The notes under the pieces were generated by a model. The model made no database searches. It was not told the DNA's origin and worked only from the letters and a program-made list of their open reading frames with translations. A program made the translations under genes and the position numbers. A stretch of DNA of 64,000 nt, from NCBI RefSeq assembly GCF_000720175.1, contig NZ_JOIX01000010.1, positions 62,001 through 126,000 of the forward strand. The letters are read 5' to 3'. Positions 19,297-27,674 of this stretch are shown here, piece after piece. This DNA comes from Streptomyces sp. NRRL S-337. Lineage in GTDB: Bacteria > Actinomycetota > Actinomycetes > Streptomycetales > Streptomycetaceae. How positions within the stretch are numbered: the first letter of the stretch is position 1; each line of letters begins with the position of its first letter.

Positions 19297-20755
19297 CCTG
19301 TTCATCGGCGGCCGATGGACCACACCCCGGGACGAACGGACCCGCGAGATCCGCTGCCCCGCCGACGGCAGCCTCGTCGCCGTCGTCGACGAGGGCGGCG
19401 GCAAGGACACCGCCGACGCGATCGCCGCCGCCCGCCACGCCTTCGACCATGGACCCTGGCCCACCACCCCGGCCGCCACCCGCGGCGACCTGCTGCTCCG
19501 CGTCGCCGGCCTCCTCGAACGCGACCGGGCCGCCCTCGCCCGCGCCGAATCCCTCGACACCGGAAAACGCCTGGCCGAGAGCGAAACCGACATCGACGAC
19601 GTCGCCGCCTGCTTCCGCTACTTCGGACGCCTGGCCGGCACCGAGGACGGCCGGCTGCCCGACCCCGGCACCCCCGGCGTCGACAGCCGCATCGTCCACG
19701 AACCCATCGGCGTCTGCGCCCTGATCACCCCCTGGAACTACCCGCTGCTGCAGACCGGTTGGAAAGTCGCACCGGCCCTGGCCGCGGGAAACACCTTCGT
19801 ACTGAAACCCAGCGAACTCACCCCGCACACCGCCCTCCACCTGATGCGCCTGCTCCAGGAGGCCCAACTCCCCGACGGCGTCGCCAACCTCGTCCTGGGC
19901 ACCGGCCCCGAAGCCGGCGCCCCCCTCACCGACCACCCCGACGTCGACATGGTCTCCTTCACCGGCGGGCTGCTCACCGGCCGGCGCATCATGGCCGCGG
20001 CGGCCGGCACCGTCAAACGCGTCGCCCTCGAACTCGGCGGCAAGAACCCCAACATCGTCTTCGCCGACACCGACTTCGACACCGCCGTCGACCACGCCCT
20101 GACGGCCGTCTTCCTGCACTCCGGACAGGTCTGCTCGGCCGGCGCCCGGCTGCTCGTCGAGGACACCCTGCACGACCGCTTCGTCGACGAGATCGTGCGC
20201 CGGGCCCGGCTGATCCGGCCCGGCGGCCCCTTCGACGCCCACGCCCGCACCGGACCGCTGATCTCCGCCGCCCACCGCGCCAAGGTCGAGGCCTACGTCG
20301 CCACCGGAATCGCCGAGGGCGCGGTGCTCCGCTGCGGCGGCACCCGCCCCGACGACCCCCGACTCGCCGACGGCCACTACTACCTGCCCACCGTCCTGGA
20401 CGACTGCCGGGCCGCGATGACCGTGGTGCGCGAGGAGTCCTTCGGGCCCGTGCTGACCGTCGAACGCTTCACCGACGAGGACGAAGCGGTACGGCTCGCC
20501 AACGACACCGTCTACGGACTCGCCGGCGCCGTCTGGACCACCGACCAGGCACGCGCCGACCGCGTCGCCGCCGCGCTGCGCCTGGGCACCGTATGGATCA
20601 ACGACTACCACCCCTACCTCCCGCAGGCCGAGTGGGGCGGCTTCAAACAGTCCGGCACCGGCCGGGAACTCGGCCCCGGCGGCCTGGCGGAGTACCGGGA
20701 AACCAAACACATCTGGCGCAACACGGCACCCGCGCCGGTGCACTGGTTCGACTGA
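19289..20755 (+). CDS. Aldehyde dehydrogenase, betaine-aldehyde type
   Basis: About 488-aa ALDH. Motifs: LITPWNYPLLQ, KPSELTPHTA, FTGGLLTGR, Glu in ELGGKNPN, catalytic Cys in HSGQVCSAG, ESFGPVL, and the C-terminal EWGGFKQSGTGRELG typical of BetB and related oligomeric ALDHs. Probable substrate is betaine aldehyde, completing choline to glycine betaine next to choline oxidase. The GTG at 19289 (MPDLFIGGRW) has GGGAG upstream and overlaps the Rieske gene by eight bases; a TTG at 19268 is an in-frame alternative. Since choline oxidase can perform both steps, this enzyme may instead serve another aldehyde. Confidence 0.88.
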   Translation: MPDLFIGGRWTTPRDERTREIRCPADGSLVAVVDEGGGKDTADAIAAARHAFDHGPWPTTPAATRGDLLLRVAGLLERDRAALARAESLDTGKRLAESETDIDDVAACFRYFGRLAGTEDGRLPDPGTPGVDSRIVHEPIGVCALITPWNYPLLQTGWKVAPALAAGNTFVLKPSELTPHTALHLMRLLQEAQLPDGVANLVLGTGPEAGAPLTDHPDVDMVSFTGGLLTGRRIMAAAAGTVKRVALELGGKNPNIVFADTDFDTAVDHALTAVFLHSGQVCSAGARLLVEDTLHDRFVDEIVRRARLIRPGGPFDAHARTGPLISAAHRAKVEAYVATGIAEGAVLRCGGTRPDDPRLADGHYYLPTVLDDCRAAMTVVREESFGPVLTVERFTDEDEAVRLANDTVYGLAGAVWTTDQARADRVAAALRLGTVWINDYHPYLPQAEWGGFKQSGTGRELGPGGLAEYRETKHIWRNTAPAPVHWFD

Positions 20756-20767
20756 GGAGGAAGGCCC

Positions 20768-22390
20768 TTGAGCTTACCCGACGCACCATCGGCAAGAACC
20801 GCGGCACAGCCGGAAACCGCCCCGCCGGCCACCGGCACCGAACCGGACGACACCGGACTCACCGAATTCGGCTACCGCCCCGAACTCCAACGCACCCTCG
20901 GCAACTTCCACACCTTCGCCGCCGGCATCAGCTACATCTCCATCCTCACCGGCACCTTCCAGCTCTTCTACTTCGGCTACGGCATCGGCGGACCCGCCTA
21001 CTGGTGGTCCTGGCCCCTCGTCTTCGCCGGCCAGCTGATGATCGCCCTGTCCTTCGCCGAACTCGCCGCCCGCCACCCCGTCGCCGGCTCCGTCTACAAC
21101 TGGGCCAAGAAACTCGGCAACCCGCACATCGGCTGGCTGGCCGGCTGGATGATGCTGGTCGCCTCCATCGTCTCGCTCTCCGCCGTGGCCCTCGCCTACC
21201 AGCTCACCCTGCCGAAGATCTCCGCCGCCTTCCAGTTCATCGGCGACGGCACCGGCACCTACGACACCGCCACCAACGGCGTCCTCCTCGCCGCCGTACT
21301 GATCCTCTTCACCACCCTCGTCAACGCCTTCGGCGTCACACTCATGGCCCGCATCAACACCGCCGGCGTCTTCATCGAACTGTTCGCCACCGTCGTGCTG
21401 ATCGTGCTGTTCGCCGTCCACGTCGTCCGCGGCCCGGACGTCGTCCTCCAGACCCACCACGCCGGCGCCGGCCAGCCCCTCGGCTACCTCGGCGCCTTCC
21501 TCACCGCCTCGCTGGCCTCCGCCTACGTCATGTACGGCTTCGACACCGCCGCCTCACTCGGCGAGGAATCCCTCGACCCCTCCCGCAACGCACCCCGCGC
21601 CATCCTCCGCGCCCTGATCGCCTCGTTCGTGCTCGGCGGACTCATCCTGCTGCTCGCCATGATGAGCGTGAGCAGCCTGAACGGTAAGGGACTGACCACC
21701 GACGGGCTCCAGTACGTCGTCCTCGACGTCCTGGGCGACACCGGCGGCAAGGCCATGCTGTGGTGCGTCCTCATCGCGGTCACCGTCTGCGCGCTCGCCG
21801 TGCACACCGCCGCCATCCGACTGGCGTTCGCCATGGCCCGCGACAACAACCTCCCCGCCGCCTCCCTCATGGCCAAGGTCAGCCCGCGCTTCCGGACCCC
21901 GGTCCTGCCCGCGGTCATCGTCGGGGCGCTCTCCCTCGGCGTGCTGCTCCTCAACATCCGCCAGCCGCAGATCTTCTCCGTCGTCACCAGCATCGGCATC
22001 ATCATGATCTACCTGGCCTACCTGCTGGTCACCGCCCCGATGCTGATCGCCAGACTCCGCGGCCGCTGGACGCCGGCCGGCGGCGGACGGTTCACCCTGG
22101 GCCGCTGGGGCCTGCCGGTCAACGTCCTCGCCGTCCTCTGGGGCGCCGGCATGATCGTCAACCTCGCCTGGCCCCGCGACGCCGTCTACAACGCCACCCC
22201 GCCGCACCACTGGTACCTGCGCTACGGAGCCGTGCTGTTCGTCGGCGCCGTCGCCGTCGGCGGCTTCGCCTACTACTGGTGCGTCCAACGGCACCGCACC
22301 GGCGTCCTCGCCGAACACGCCGCCACCACCGACCACACCGCGACCGGCACCACCGGCACCACCGACCCCCACCTCACCGCCACCGACTGA
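20768..22390 (+). CDS. APC-superfamily permease (probable choline/betaine or amine uptake)
   Basis: 540-aa amino acid/polyamine/organocation permease with about twelve hydrophobic helices. The first conserved region is NFHTFAAGISYISILTGTF, and ARHPVAGSVYNWAKKLGNP and MYGFDTAASLGEES are further APC hallmarks. A 45-residue acidic/Pro-rich N-terminal tail and a Thr-rich C-terminal tail are cytoplasmic. Start is TTG 20768, preceded by GAGGAGGAAGG. It lies between the ALDH and choline oxidase genes, so uptake of choline, betaine or a related quaternary amine is inferred; the family is also known to carry amino acids and amines. Confidence 0.88.
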   Translation: MSLPDAPSARTAAQPETAPPATGTEPDDTGLTEFGYRPELQRTLGNFHTFAAGISYISILTGTFQLFYFGYGIGGPAYWWSWPLVFAGQLMIALSFAELAARHPVAGSVYNWAKKLGNPHIGWLAGWMMLVASIVSLSAVALAYQLTLPKISAAFQFIGDGTGTYDTATNGVLLAAVLILFTTLVNAFGVTLMARINTAGVFIELFATVVLIVLFAVHVVRGPDVVLQTHHAGAGQPLGYLGAFLTASLASAYVMYGFDTAASLGEESLDPSRNAPRAILRALIASFVLGGLILLLAMMSVSSLNGKGLTTDGLQYVVLDVLGDTGGKAMLWCVLIAVTVCALAVHTAAIRLAFAMARDNNLPAASLMAKVSPRFRTPVLPAVIVGALSLGVLLLNIRQPQIFSVVTSIGIIMIYLAYLLVTAPMLIARLRGRWTPAGGGRFTLGRWGLPVNVLAVLWGAGMIVNLAWPRDAVYNATPPHHWYLRYGAVLFVGAVAVGGFAYYWCVQRHRTGVLAEHAATTDHTATGTTGTTDPHLTATD

Positions 22391-22418
22391 CCGCCCTGCC
22401 CCGGGAGGACAACACCCC

Positions 22419-23984
22419 ATGGAAAACGCGGAGTTCGACTACGTCGTCGTCGGCGGCGGCACCGCGGGAAACGTCGTCGCCGCCCGCCTCAGCGAGGACC
22501 CCACCGTCACCGTCTGCGTCCTCGAAGCCGGACCCAGCGACGTCGGCGACGACAACATCCTGCGCCTGGAACGCTGGATGGCACTGCTGGAATCCGGCTA
22601 CGACTGGGACTACCCGGTCGAACCCCAGGAGAACGGCAACAGCTTCATGCGGCACGCCCGCGCCAAGGTCCTCGGCGGCTGCTCCTCGCACAACTCCTGC
22701 ATCGCCTTCTGGGCACCCGCCGAGGACCTCGACGGCTGGGAAGCGGGCGGCGCCACCGGCTGGGGCGCCCGCGACACCTTCCCGCTCTACCGCCGCCTGG
22801 AGAACAACGACGCGCCCGGCGACCACCACGGCCGCACCGGCCCGGTCACCCTGCGCACCATCAAACCCACCGACCCCTGCGGCACCGCCCTCCTCGAAGC
22901 CTGCGCCCAGAACGGCATCCCCACCACACCCTTCAACACCGGCCGCACCGTCCTCCGCGGCGCCCACTGGTTCCAGATCAACTCCGACGAGAACAACATC
23001 CGCCAGTCCTCCTCGGTCGCCTACCTGCACCCCGTCATGGGCAACCGCCCCAACCTCACCGTACGCACCGGCATCCGCGCCAAACACCTCCTCATCGACG
23101 ACGACCGGCGCTGCACCGGCGTCGCCTACCTCGACCCCGACCTGCTCCACACCCGCACCGTCCGCGCCCGCCGCGAAACCATCGTCTCCTGCGGCTCCAT
23201 CGACACCCCCAAACTGCTGATGCTCTCCGGCATCGGCCCCGCCGACCACCTCCGCGACATCGGCATCGACGTCCGCGTCCACTCACCCGGCGTCGGCGAG
23301 AACCTCCAGGACCACCCCGAGGGCGTCATCATGTGGCAGGCGAAACAGCCCATGGTCACCGCCTCCAACCAGTGGTGGGAGATCGGCATCTTCGCCGACA
23401 CCGAACCCGGCCTCGACCGCCCGGACCTGATGTTCCACTACGGCTCGGTGCCCTTCGACCTGAACACCGCCCGGCACGGCTACCCCACCTCCGAGAACGC
23501 CTTCTGTCTCACCCCGAACGTCACCCGCGCCCGCTCCCGCGGCACCGTCCGGCTCCGCACCCGCGACTTCCGCGACAAGCCCAGGGTCGACCCGCGCTAC
23601 TTCACCCACGAGCACGACATCCGGGTCATGACCCACGGCCTGCGGCTGGCCCGGGAGATCGCCGCCCGCCCCGCCCTCGCCGACTGGACCGGCGCCGAAC
23701 TCGCCCCCGGCCCCGACGTCCACACCGACGACGAACTCCTCGACTACATCCGCACCACCCACAACACCGTCTACCACCCCTCCTGCACGGTGAAGATGGG
23801 CGCCGCCGACGACGCCATGGCACCCCTCGACGCCCGGCTGCGGGTCAAGGGCGTCACGGGCCTCCGGGTCGCGGACGGCTCGGTCATGCCCGAACTCGTC
23901 ACCGTCAACCCCTGCATCACCACCATGATGATCGGCGAGAAGTGCGCGGACATGGTGCGGGAGGACGCGGGCCGAAACCCTTGA
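22419..23984 (+). CDS. codA: Choline oxidase (GMC flavoprotein)
   Basis: 521-aa GMC oxidoreductase. FAD motif DYVVVGGGTAGNVVAARLSE; ESGYDWDYPVEPQENGNSFM followed by RHARAKVLGGCSSHNS places H91, the position of the covalent FAD histidine (His99 of Arthrobacter CodA), next to N92 and S93. TVYHPSCTV matches the region of catalytic His466, and VTVNPCITT the Asn510 region. Overall similarity is clearly higher to Arthrobacter choline oxidase than to BetA dehydrogenases. It oxidises choline to glycine betaine via the aldehyde using O2. ATG 22419 follows GGGAGGAC. Last gene of the betaine operon. Confidence 0.9.
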   Translation: MENAEFDYVVVGGGTAGNVVAARLSEDPTVTVCVLEAGPSDVGDDNILRLERWMALLESGYDWDYPVEPQENGNSFMRHARAKVLGGCSSHNSCIAFWAPAEDLDGWEAGGATGWGARDTFPLYRRLENNDAPGDHHGRTGPVTLRTIKPTDPCGTALLEACAQNGIPTTPFNTGRTVLRGAHWFQINSDENNIRQSSSVAYLHPVMGNRPNLTVRTGIRAKHLLIDDDRRCTGVAYLDPDLLHTRTVRARRETIVSCGSIDTPKLLMLSGIGPADHLRDIGIDVRVHSPGVGENLQDHPEGVIMWQAKQPMVTASNQWWEIGIFADTEPGLDRPDLMFHYGSVPFDLNTARHGYPTSENAFCLTPNVTRARSRGTVRLRTRDFRDKPRVDPRYFTHEHDIRVMTHGLRLAREIAARPALADWTGAELAPGPDVHTDDELLDYIRTTHNTVYHPSCTVKMGAADDAMAPLDARLRVKGVTGLRVADGSVMPELVTVNPCITTMMIGEKCADMVREDAGRNP

Positions 23985-24000
23985 CGGGCACCAGGAACGT

Positions 24001-24016
24001 ATGAAGAGGTCTTCAT
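24001..24016. promoter_or_regulatory. Palindrome in the nmtR promoter, probable ArsR-type operator
   Basis: Arms ATGAAGA and TCTTCAT are perfectly complementary around GG. The site lies 22 bp before the nmtR ATG, just ahead of TAGGAT (24027-24032), a good -10 box. Similar AT-rich hyphenated palindromes are operators for SmtB/NmtR-type repressors, so autoregulation is likely. Confidence 0.6.
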
Positions 24017-24038
24017 GTCCCCTCGCTAGGATGGCCCC

Positions 24039-24413
24039 ATGGGCCACGGAATGGACGACAAAAGCACCACCACCACCCGCGAACGACTTGACGCCGTAGG
24101 CGCCGCCGACGTCGCCGCCACCCTCCAGGCCCTCTCCACCCCCTCCCGGCTACGCATCCTCGCCCGCCTCCAGGAAGGCCCCTGCGCCGTCGGCGACCTC
24201 GCCACCGCCGTCGGCATGGAACAGTCCGCCTGCTCGCACCAGCTCCGCCTGCTCCGCAACCTCGGCCTCGTCACCGGCGAACGCAACGGCCGCTCCATCG
24301 TCTACGCCCTCTACGACCACCACGTCGCCGAACTCCTCGACCAAGCCCTCTACCACGTCGAACACCTGCGACTGGGGCTGCATGACGGTTCGTCAACTGC
24401 TGCGGTGCGATGA
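24039..24413 (+). CDS. nmtR: Ni(II)/Co(II)-sensing ArsR-family repressor
   Basis: 124 aa. The winged HTH is clear: LQALSTPSRLRILARLQEGP, then VGDLATAVGMEQSACSHQLR and LLRNLGLV. The alpha-5 metal site of NmtR/CzrA proteins is complete: D93, H95, H106 and H109 in LYDHHVAELL and YHVEHL. The N-terminus MGHG matches Mycobacterium NmtR, whose amino terminus and His3 join the nickel site. It should repress in the apo state and release DNA when Ni or Co binds. The usual target, a P-type efflux ATPase, is not adjacent, and the only nearby palindrome is its own promoter. ATG 24039 follows AGGATGG. Confidence 0.9.
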   Translation: MGHGMDDKSTTTTRERLDAVGAADVAATLQALSTPSRLRILARLQEGPCAVGDLATAVGMEQSACSHQLRLLRNLGLVTGERNGRSIVYALYDHHVAELLDQALYHVEHLRLGLHDGSSTAAVR

Positions 24414-24477
24414 GGAGATGAGGAAATGGGGCGCTTGGGGCGCTTGCGGGTGACGGAAGGGTGGCTCAGGCCTCGGC

Positions 24478-24540
24478 TGGGGTTGGGTGAGGGGTTGGGG
24501 GTGAGGAGTGAGGGGTGAGGGGTGAGGGGTGAGGGGGTGG
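24478..24540 (+). repeat. G-rich tract with GGGGTGA repeats
   Basis: About 60 bases made of GGGG runs separated by TGA or TT, including four tandem GAGGGGT units (24509-24537). On the plus strand this could form a G-quadruplex. It lies in the 302-bp stretch after nmtR, which holds no gene that I can support. Confidence 0.75.
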
Positions 24541-24616
24541 CGGCCGTGGGTCCCTGGCCTGGCAGCCGCCCCCGGCGAGGGGCGGGAGGCGGCTGCCACA
24601 CCTACCGATCCGCTAC

Positions 24617-24706
24617 CGATCCGCGACCTGCTGCGGATTCACGATCTGCTACCGATCCGCGACCTGCTGCGGATTCACGATCTGCTACCGGTCCGCGACC
24701 TGCTAC
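24617..24706. repeat. 36-bp tandem repeat, two and a half copies
   Basis: Two identical 36-bp units (24617-24652 and 24653-24688), each beginning CGATCCGCGACCTGCTGCGG, followed by a partial third (24689-24706). They occupy the gap between nmtR and the convergent amidohydrolase gene and end ten bases before its stop. No gene is evident there. Confidence 0.85.
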
Positions 24707-24715
24707 TGACCCGCG

Positions 24716-25510
24716 CTACAGCCGGCGGTTGTCCAGCACCGCGACCGCCCGCCGCACCCGCGCCGTCTCCTCCGTATCCAGCTGCGCCACCAACAGCTCG
24801 GGCGCACCGCCCAGTTGGGCCCGCACCGTGCCGTCCGGACCGACCAGCGCACTGCGCCCCACACCGGTCGGCGCCTTCGTCGGCACCTCCGGGTCGGCCT
24901 GCGGGTCCGGCGCGGCCTGGCCGACGGCCGCCAGCCACACCGTCGCATCCAGCGCGCGGGCCCGTACCAGCAGATCCCACTGCGCACGCTTGCCCGGGCC
25001 CGCACCCCAGGAAGCGGGCAGCACCGACACCGTCGCCCCGGCATCCGCATGCGCCCGGAAAAGCTCCGGGAACCGCAGGTCGTAGCAGGTCGCCAGGCCC
25101 ACCCGGACGCCCTCCACATCGATGGTCACCACCCGGCTGCCCGCGGCCACCGTGTCGGACTCCCGGAACCCGAACGCGTCATACAGATGGATCTTGTCGT
25201 ACGACTCCTCGACCCCGGGCCCGGTCGCCAGCAGCGTATTGGCGACCCGCCCCTCAGGCGCCGGGGTGAACATGCCCACCACCACCGTCACCCCCGTCTC
25301 CCGGGCCACCGCACGCACGCCCTCGGCCCACGGCCCGTCCAGCGGCTCCGCCACCGGCCCCAGCGGCACCCCGAACCGCACCATGGACGCCTCGGGCAAC
25401 ACCGCCAGCCGCGCCCCCTCCCGCGCTGCCCGCCGCACGTGGTCCTGCACCGCCGCGAGGTTCTCCTTCGGCTCGGTCGACGCCGTCATCTGGCACAGCG
25501 CGATACGCAT
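24716..25510 (-). CDS. Carbon-nitrogen hydrolase, Nit2/omega-amidase-like
   Basis: 264-aa cytoplasmic nitrilase-superfamily amidase. The Glu-Lys-Cys triad is visible: Glu in LPEASM, Lys in YDKIHLYD and Cys in ATCYDLRFPE. ESYDKIHLYDAFGFRESDTV is characteristic of Nit1/Nit2 enzymes, which hydrolyse deaminated glutathione or omega-amides such as alpha-ketoglutaramate. The ATG at 25510 has GAGAGGGATCAC upstream. It is a single gene, convergent with nmtR. The precise substrate is not resolved; carbamoyl-putrescine-type amidases are another branch but their motifs fit less well. Confidence 0.9.
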   Translation of the reverse strand: MRIALCQMTASTEPKENLAAVQDHVRRAAREGARLAVLPEASMVRFGVPLGPVAEPLDGPWAEGVRAVARETGVTVVVGMFTPAPEGRVANTLLATGPGVEESYDKIHLYDAFGFRESDTVAAGSRVVTIDVEGVRVGLATCYDLRFPELFRAHADAGATVSVLPASWGAGPGKRAQWDLLVRARALDATVWLAAVGQAAPDPQADPEVPTKAPTGVGRSALVGPDGTVRAQLGGAPELLVAQLDTEETARVRRAVAVLDNRRL

Positions 25511-25889
25511 GTGATCCCTCTCTCCGACTCTCCGAAGCATCTCGTGTACGGAGCCCCGCAGGACCCCTGTACACGATTCTGATCCACTCACCCGAGGAGC
25601 GCGGTTCCGGGACGGGGTTATTCCGGGCACGGGTCATTCCGGGTATGGGGTTATGCCGGGTATGAGGTTCCGGGTGCCGGGCGGGCCGGCACCCGAAATG
25701 GGCGGCACTCCGTGGTGTGACCGCGGCCCGTGGTGTGGCCGCGGCCGGCGAGCGACCGTACGGGTGTCGACGCCGACGCCGACGGGCCGGGAAGGTCAGG
25801 CTGTGCTGGCCTGACTGGTTCCCGTCGCCGTCGTCGTCGCCGTGGGTGTCACCGTGGGCGTAGCCGTGGTCGTCACCGTGGGTGTCGTC
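25511..25889. other. 379-bp gap with short repeats, no gene
   Basis: It holds GGGTATGGGGTTATGCCGGG-type repeats at about 25612-25675 (four degenerate 17-19-bp units) and, just beyond the aspA stop, a second array of GTCACCGTGGGTGT units (25825-25892). Read in the aspA frame past its stop, the latter would encode an Asp/His/Gly-rich string. No supportable gene. Confidence 0.6.
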
Positions 25890-27302
25890 TCACAGTCGTC
25901 CCGTGCCCGCCACTTCCTCCGGCCGCAGCAGAGCGGCGAGCCGCTCGGCGGGCAACAGGCCCTGCTCCAGCACGAGTTCGGCGACTCCGCGCCCGGTGAC
26001 GAGGGCTTCCTGAGCGATCGCGGTTGCCGCCGTGTACCCGATGTGCGGGTTGAGCGCGGTGACCAGCCCGATCGAATTCTCCACGCTCGCCCGGAGCGTT
26101 TCGGTGTTCGCGGTGATCCCGTCCACGCAGCGCTCGGCGAGCGTCCGGCACGCGGCCCCGAGGTGGGTGATGCTTTCGGAGAGCGAGTGCAGGATGATCG
26201 GCTCGAACGCGTTGAGCTGGAGCTGCCCCGCCTCGGCGGCCATCGTGATCGTGACGTCGTTCCCGATCACCTCGAACGCGACCTGGTTGACGACCTCCGG
26301 GATCACCGGGTTGACCTTGCCCGGCATGATGCTCGAACCAGCCTGTACCGGCGGCAGGTTGAGCTCCGCCAGGCCCGCCCGCGGCCCGGACGACAGCAGC
26401 CGCAGGTCGTTGCAGCTCTTGGAGAGCTTGACGGCGATCCGCTTCAGCACGCCGGAGAGATGAACGAACGCCCCGCAGTCCTGCGTCGCCTCGACGAGAT
26501 TGGCCGCGGTCACCAGCGGCAGCCCGGTGATGGCCGCCAGGTGCCCGCGAGCCGCCTCGGCGTACCCCCGGGGCGCGTTGAGGCCCGTACCGATGGCCGT
26601 CGCACCGAGATTGATCTCGTGGATGAGCAGCACCGCCTCCGCCAGCCGGCTCTGGTCCTCCTCCAGCATCACCGCATACGCGGAGAACTCCTGCCCCAGC
26701 GTCATCGGCACCGCATCCTGGAGCTGCGTCCGCCCCATCTTCAGCACATCGCGGAACTCCTCAGCCTTGGCGGCAAAGCTCGCCCGCAACACACCCATCG
26801 CATCGACCAGCTCCCGCACCGCCATGATCGTGGCGACCTTGACCGCGGTCGGGTACACATCATTCGTCGACTGCCCAAGATTGACATGCTCGTTCGGGTG
26901 CAGTCGGACGTAATCGCCCTTTGCATGCCCGAGGATCTCCAACGCCCGGTTGGCGATCACCTCATTGGCATTCATGTTCGTCGAGGTCCCAGCACCCCCC
27001 TGAATCACGTCAACCACGAACTGCTCATGCAGCCGTCCCTCCACCCGAATCTCGCGACAGGCAGCAACAATCGCCTCCGCCCGCTCCCGATCGAGCAGCC
27101 CCAGATCCTGGTTGGCCCGCGCCGCAGCCTCCTTGACGGCAGCCAGCGCACTGATCAGATGCGGATAGGCAGAGATCGCCATCCCACTGATCGGAAAGTT
27201 CTCCACGGCCCGCAACGTATGCACGCCCCAGTAGGCCTCAACGGGTATCTCCCGATCCCCCAACAGATCGTGTTCCCAACGATGATCAGTAGCAGCAGTC
27301 AC
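25890..27302 (-). CDS. aspA: Aspartate ammonia-lyase
   Basis: 470-aa member of the fumarase/aspartase superfamily; converts aspartate to fumarate and ammonia in the cytoplasm. Seen: GVHTLRAVENFPISG, STNMNANEVIANRA, STNDVYPTAVKVA, GRTQLQDAVPMTLGQEF and the signature GSSIMPGKVNPVIPE, whose flexible loop holds the catalytic Ser. Start GTG 27302, with GAAGGA about eight bases upstream. It is transcribed behind the GntR and asparaginase genes, and together they would turn asparagine into fumarate plus two ammonia. A separate promoter in the 372-bp gap upstream is possible. Confidence 0.94.
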   Translation of the reverse strand: MTAATDHRWEHDLLGDREIPVEAYWGVHTLRAVENFPISGMAISAYPHLISALAAVKEAAARANQDLGLLDRERAEAIVAACREIRVEGRLHEQFVVDVIQGGAGTSTNMNANEVIANRALEILGHAKGDYVRLHPNEHVNLGQSTNDVYPTAVKVATIMAVRELVDAMGVLRASFAAKAEEFRDVLKMGRTQLQDAVPMTLGQEFSAYAVMLEEDQSRLAEAVLLIHEINLGATAIGTGLNAPRGYAEAARGHLAAITGLPLVTAANLVEATQDCGAFVHLSGVLKRIAVKLSKSCNDLRLLSSGPRAGLAELNLPPVQAGSSIMPGKVNPVIPEVVNQVAFEVIGNDVTITMAAEAGQLQLNAFEPIILHSLSESITHLGAACRTLAERCVDGITANTETLRASVENSIGLVTALNPHIGYTAATAIAQEALVTGRGVAELVLEQGLLPAERLAALLRPEEVAGTGRL

Positions 27303-27674
27303 GAAAACGTCCTTCGACGAAGTGGAATGAGGGAAGGGACAGGAAGGGAAGGGGAAGGGAACGGGAACACCAGCAGCAACGCCCCCACGAAGAGCCCCGA
27401 GCCCCGGGATACCTGCCGAGACCCGAGGCGGGGGGACCTGGCGAGCCCCGAGGCGCGAGCCCCGAGATACCTGGCGTGACCCGAGGCGCAAGCCTGAGGC
27501 CTCAGCCATGAAGGACCCCGACACATTCATCACACAGAGTGACCGAGTCGGGAACCAATCACGCTCTGTAATCGTTGCCGGGGTATGAGGAGGCGTCAGG
27601 AGGCAGGAAGCGGGCGGCAAAGAGAGGACGGGGAGCGGACGGCAAAGGGACAGGGGGCAGCGTCTAGGAAGCGT
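27303..27674. other. 372-bp gap upstream of aspA, repeats and a possible operator
   Basis: No gene seen. It contains purine-rich GGAAGG repeats (27325-27363), two 32-bp direct repeats beginning GAGCCCCG (27399-27430 and 27457-27488, three mismatches), an imperfect inverted repeat ACAGAGTGA / TCACGCTCTGT (27534-27569) that could be a regulator site, and a duplicated AGCGTCTAGG near 27660-27680. Confidence 0.55.

Noticed and set aside
19315..21687. 790-aa plus-strand frame across the ALDH and permease genes
   Set aside because: Arg/Pro/His-rich out-of-frame reading crossing two clear genes and their junction.
24600..24715. Possible CRISPR array from the repeated 36-bp units
   Set aside because: The repeats are directly adjacent without unique spacers, so this is a tandem repeat.
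24522..25269. Plus-strand frames over the tandem repeats and amidohydrolase gene
   Set aside because: Composition is repeat translation plus antisense; no motif, and the nitrilase triad lies on the other strand.
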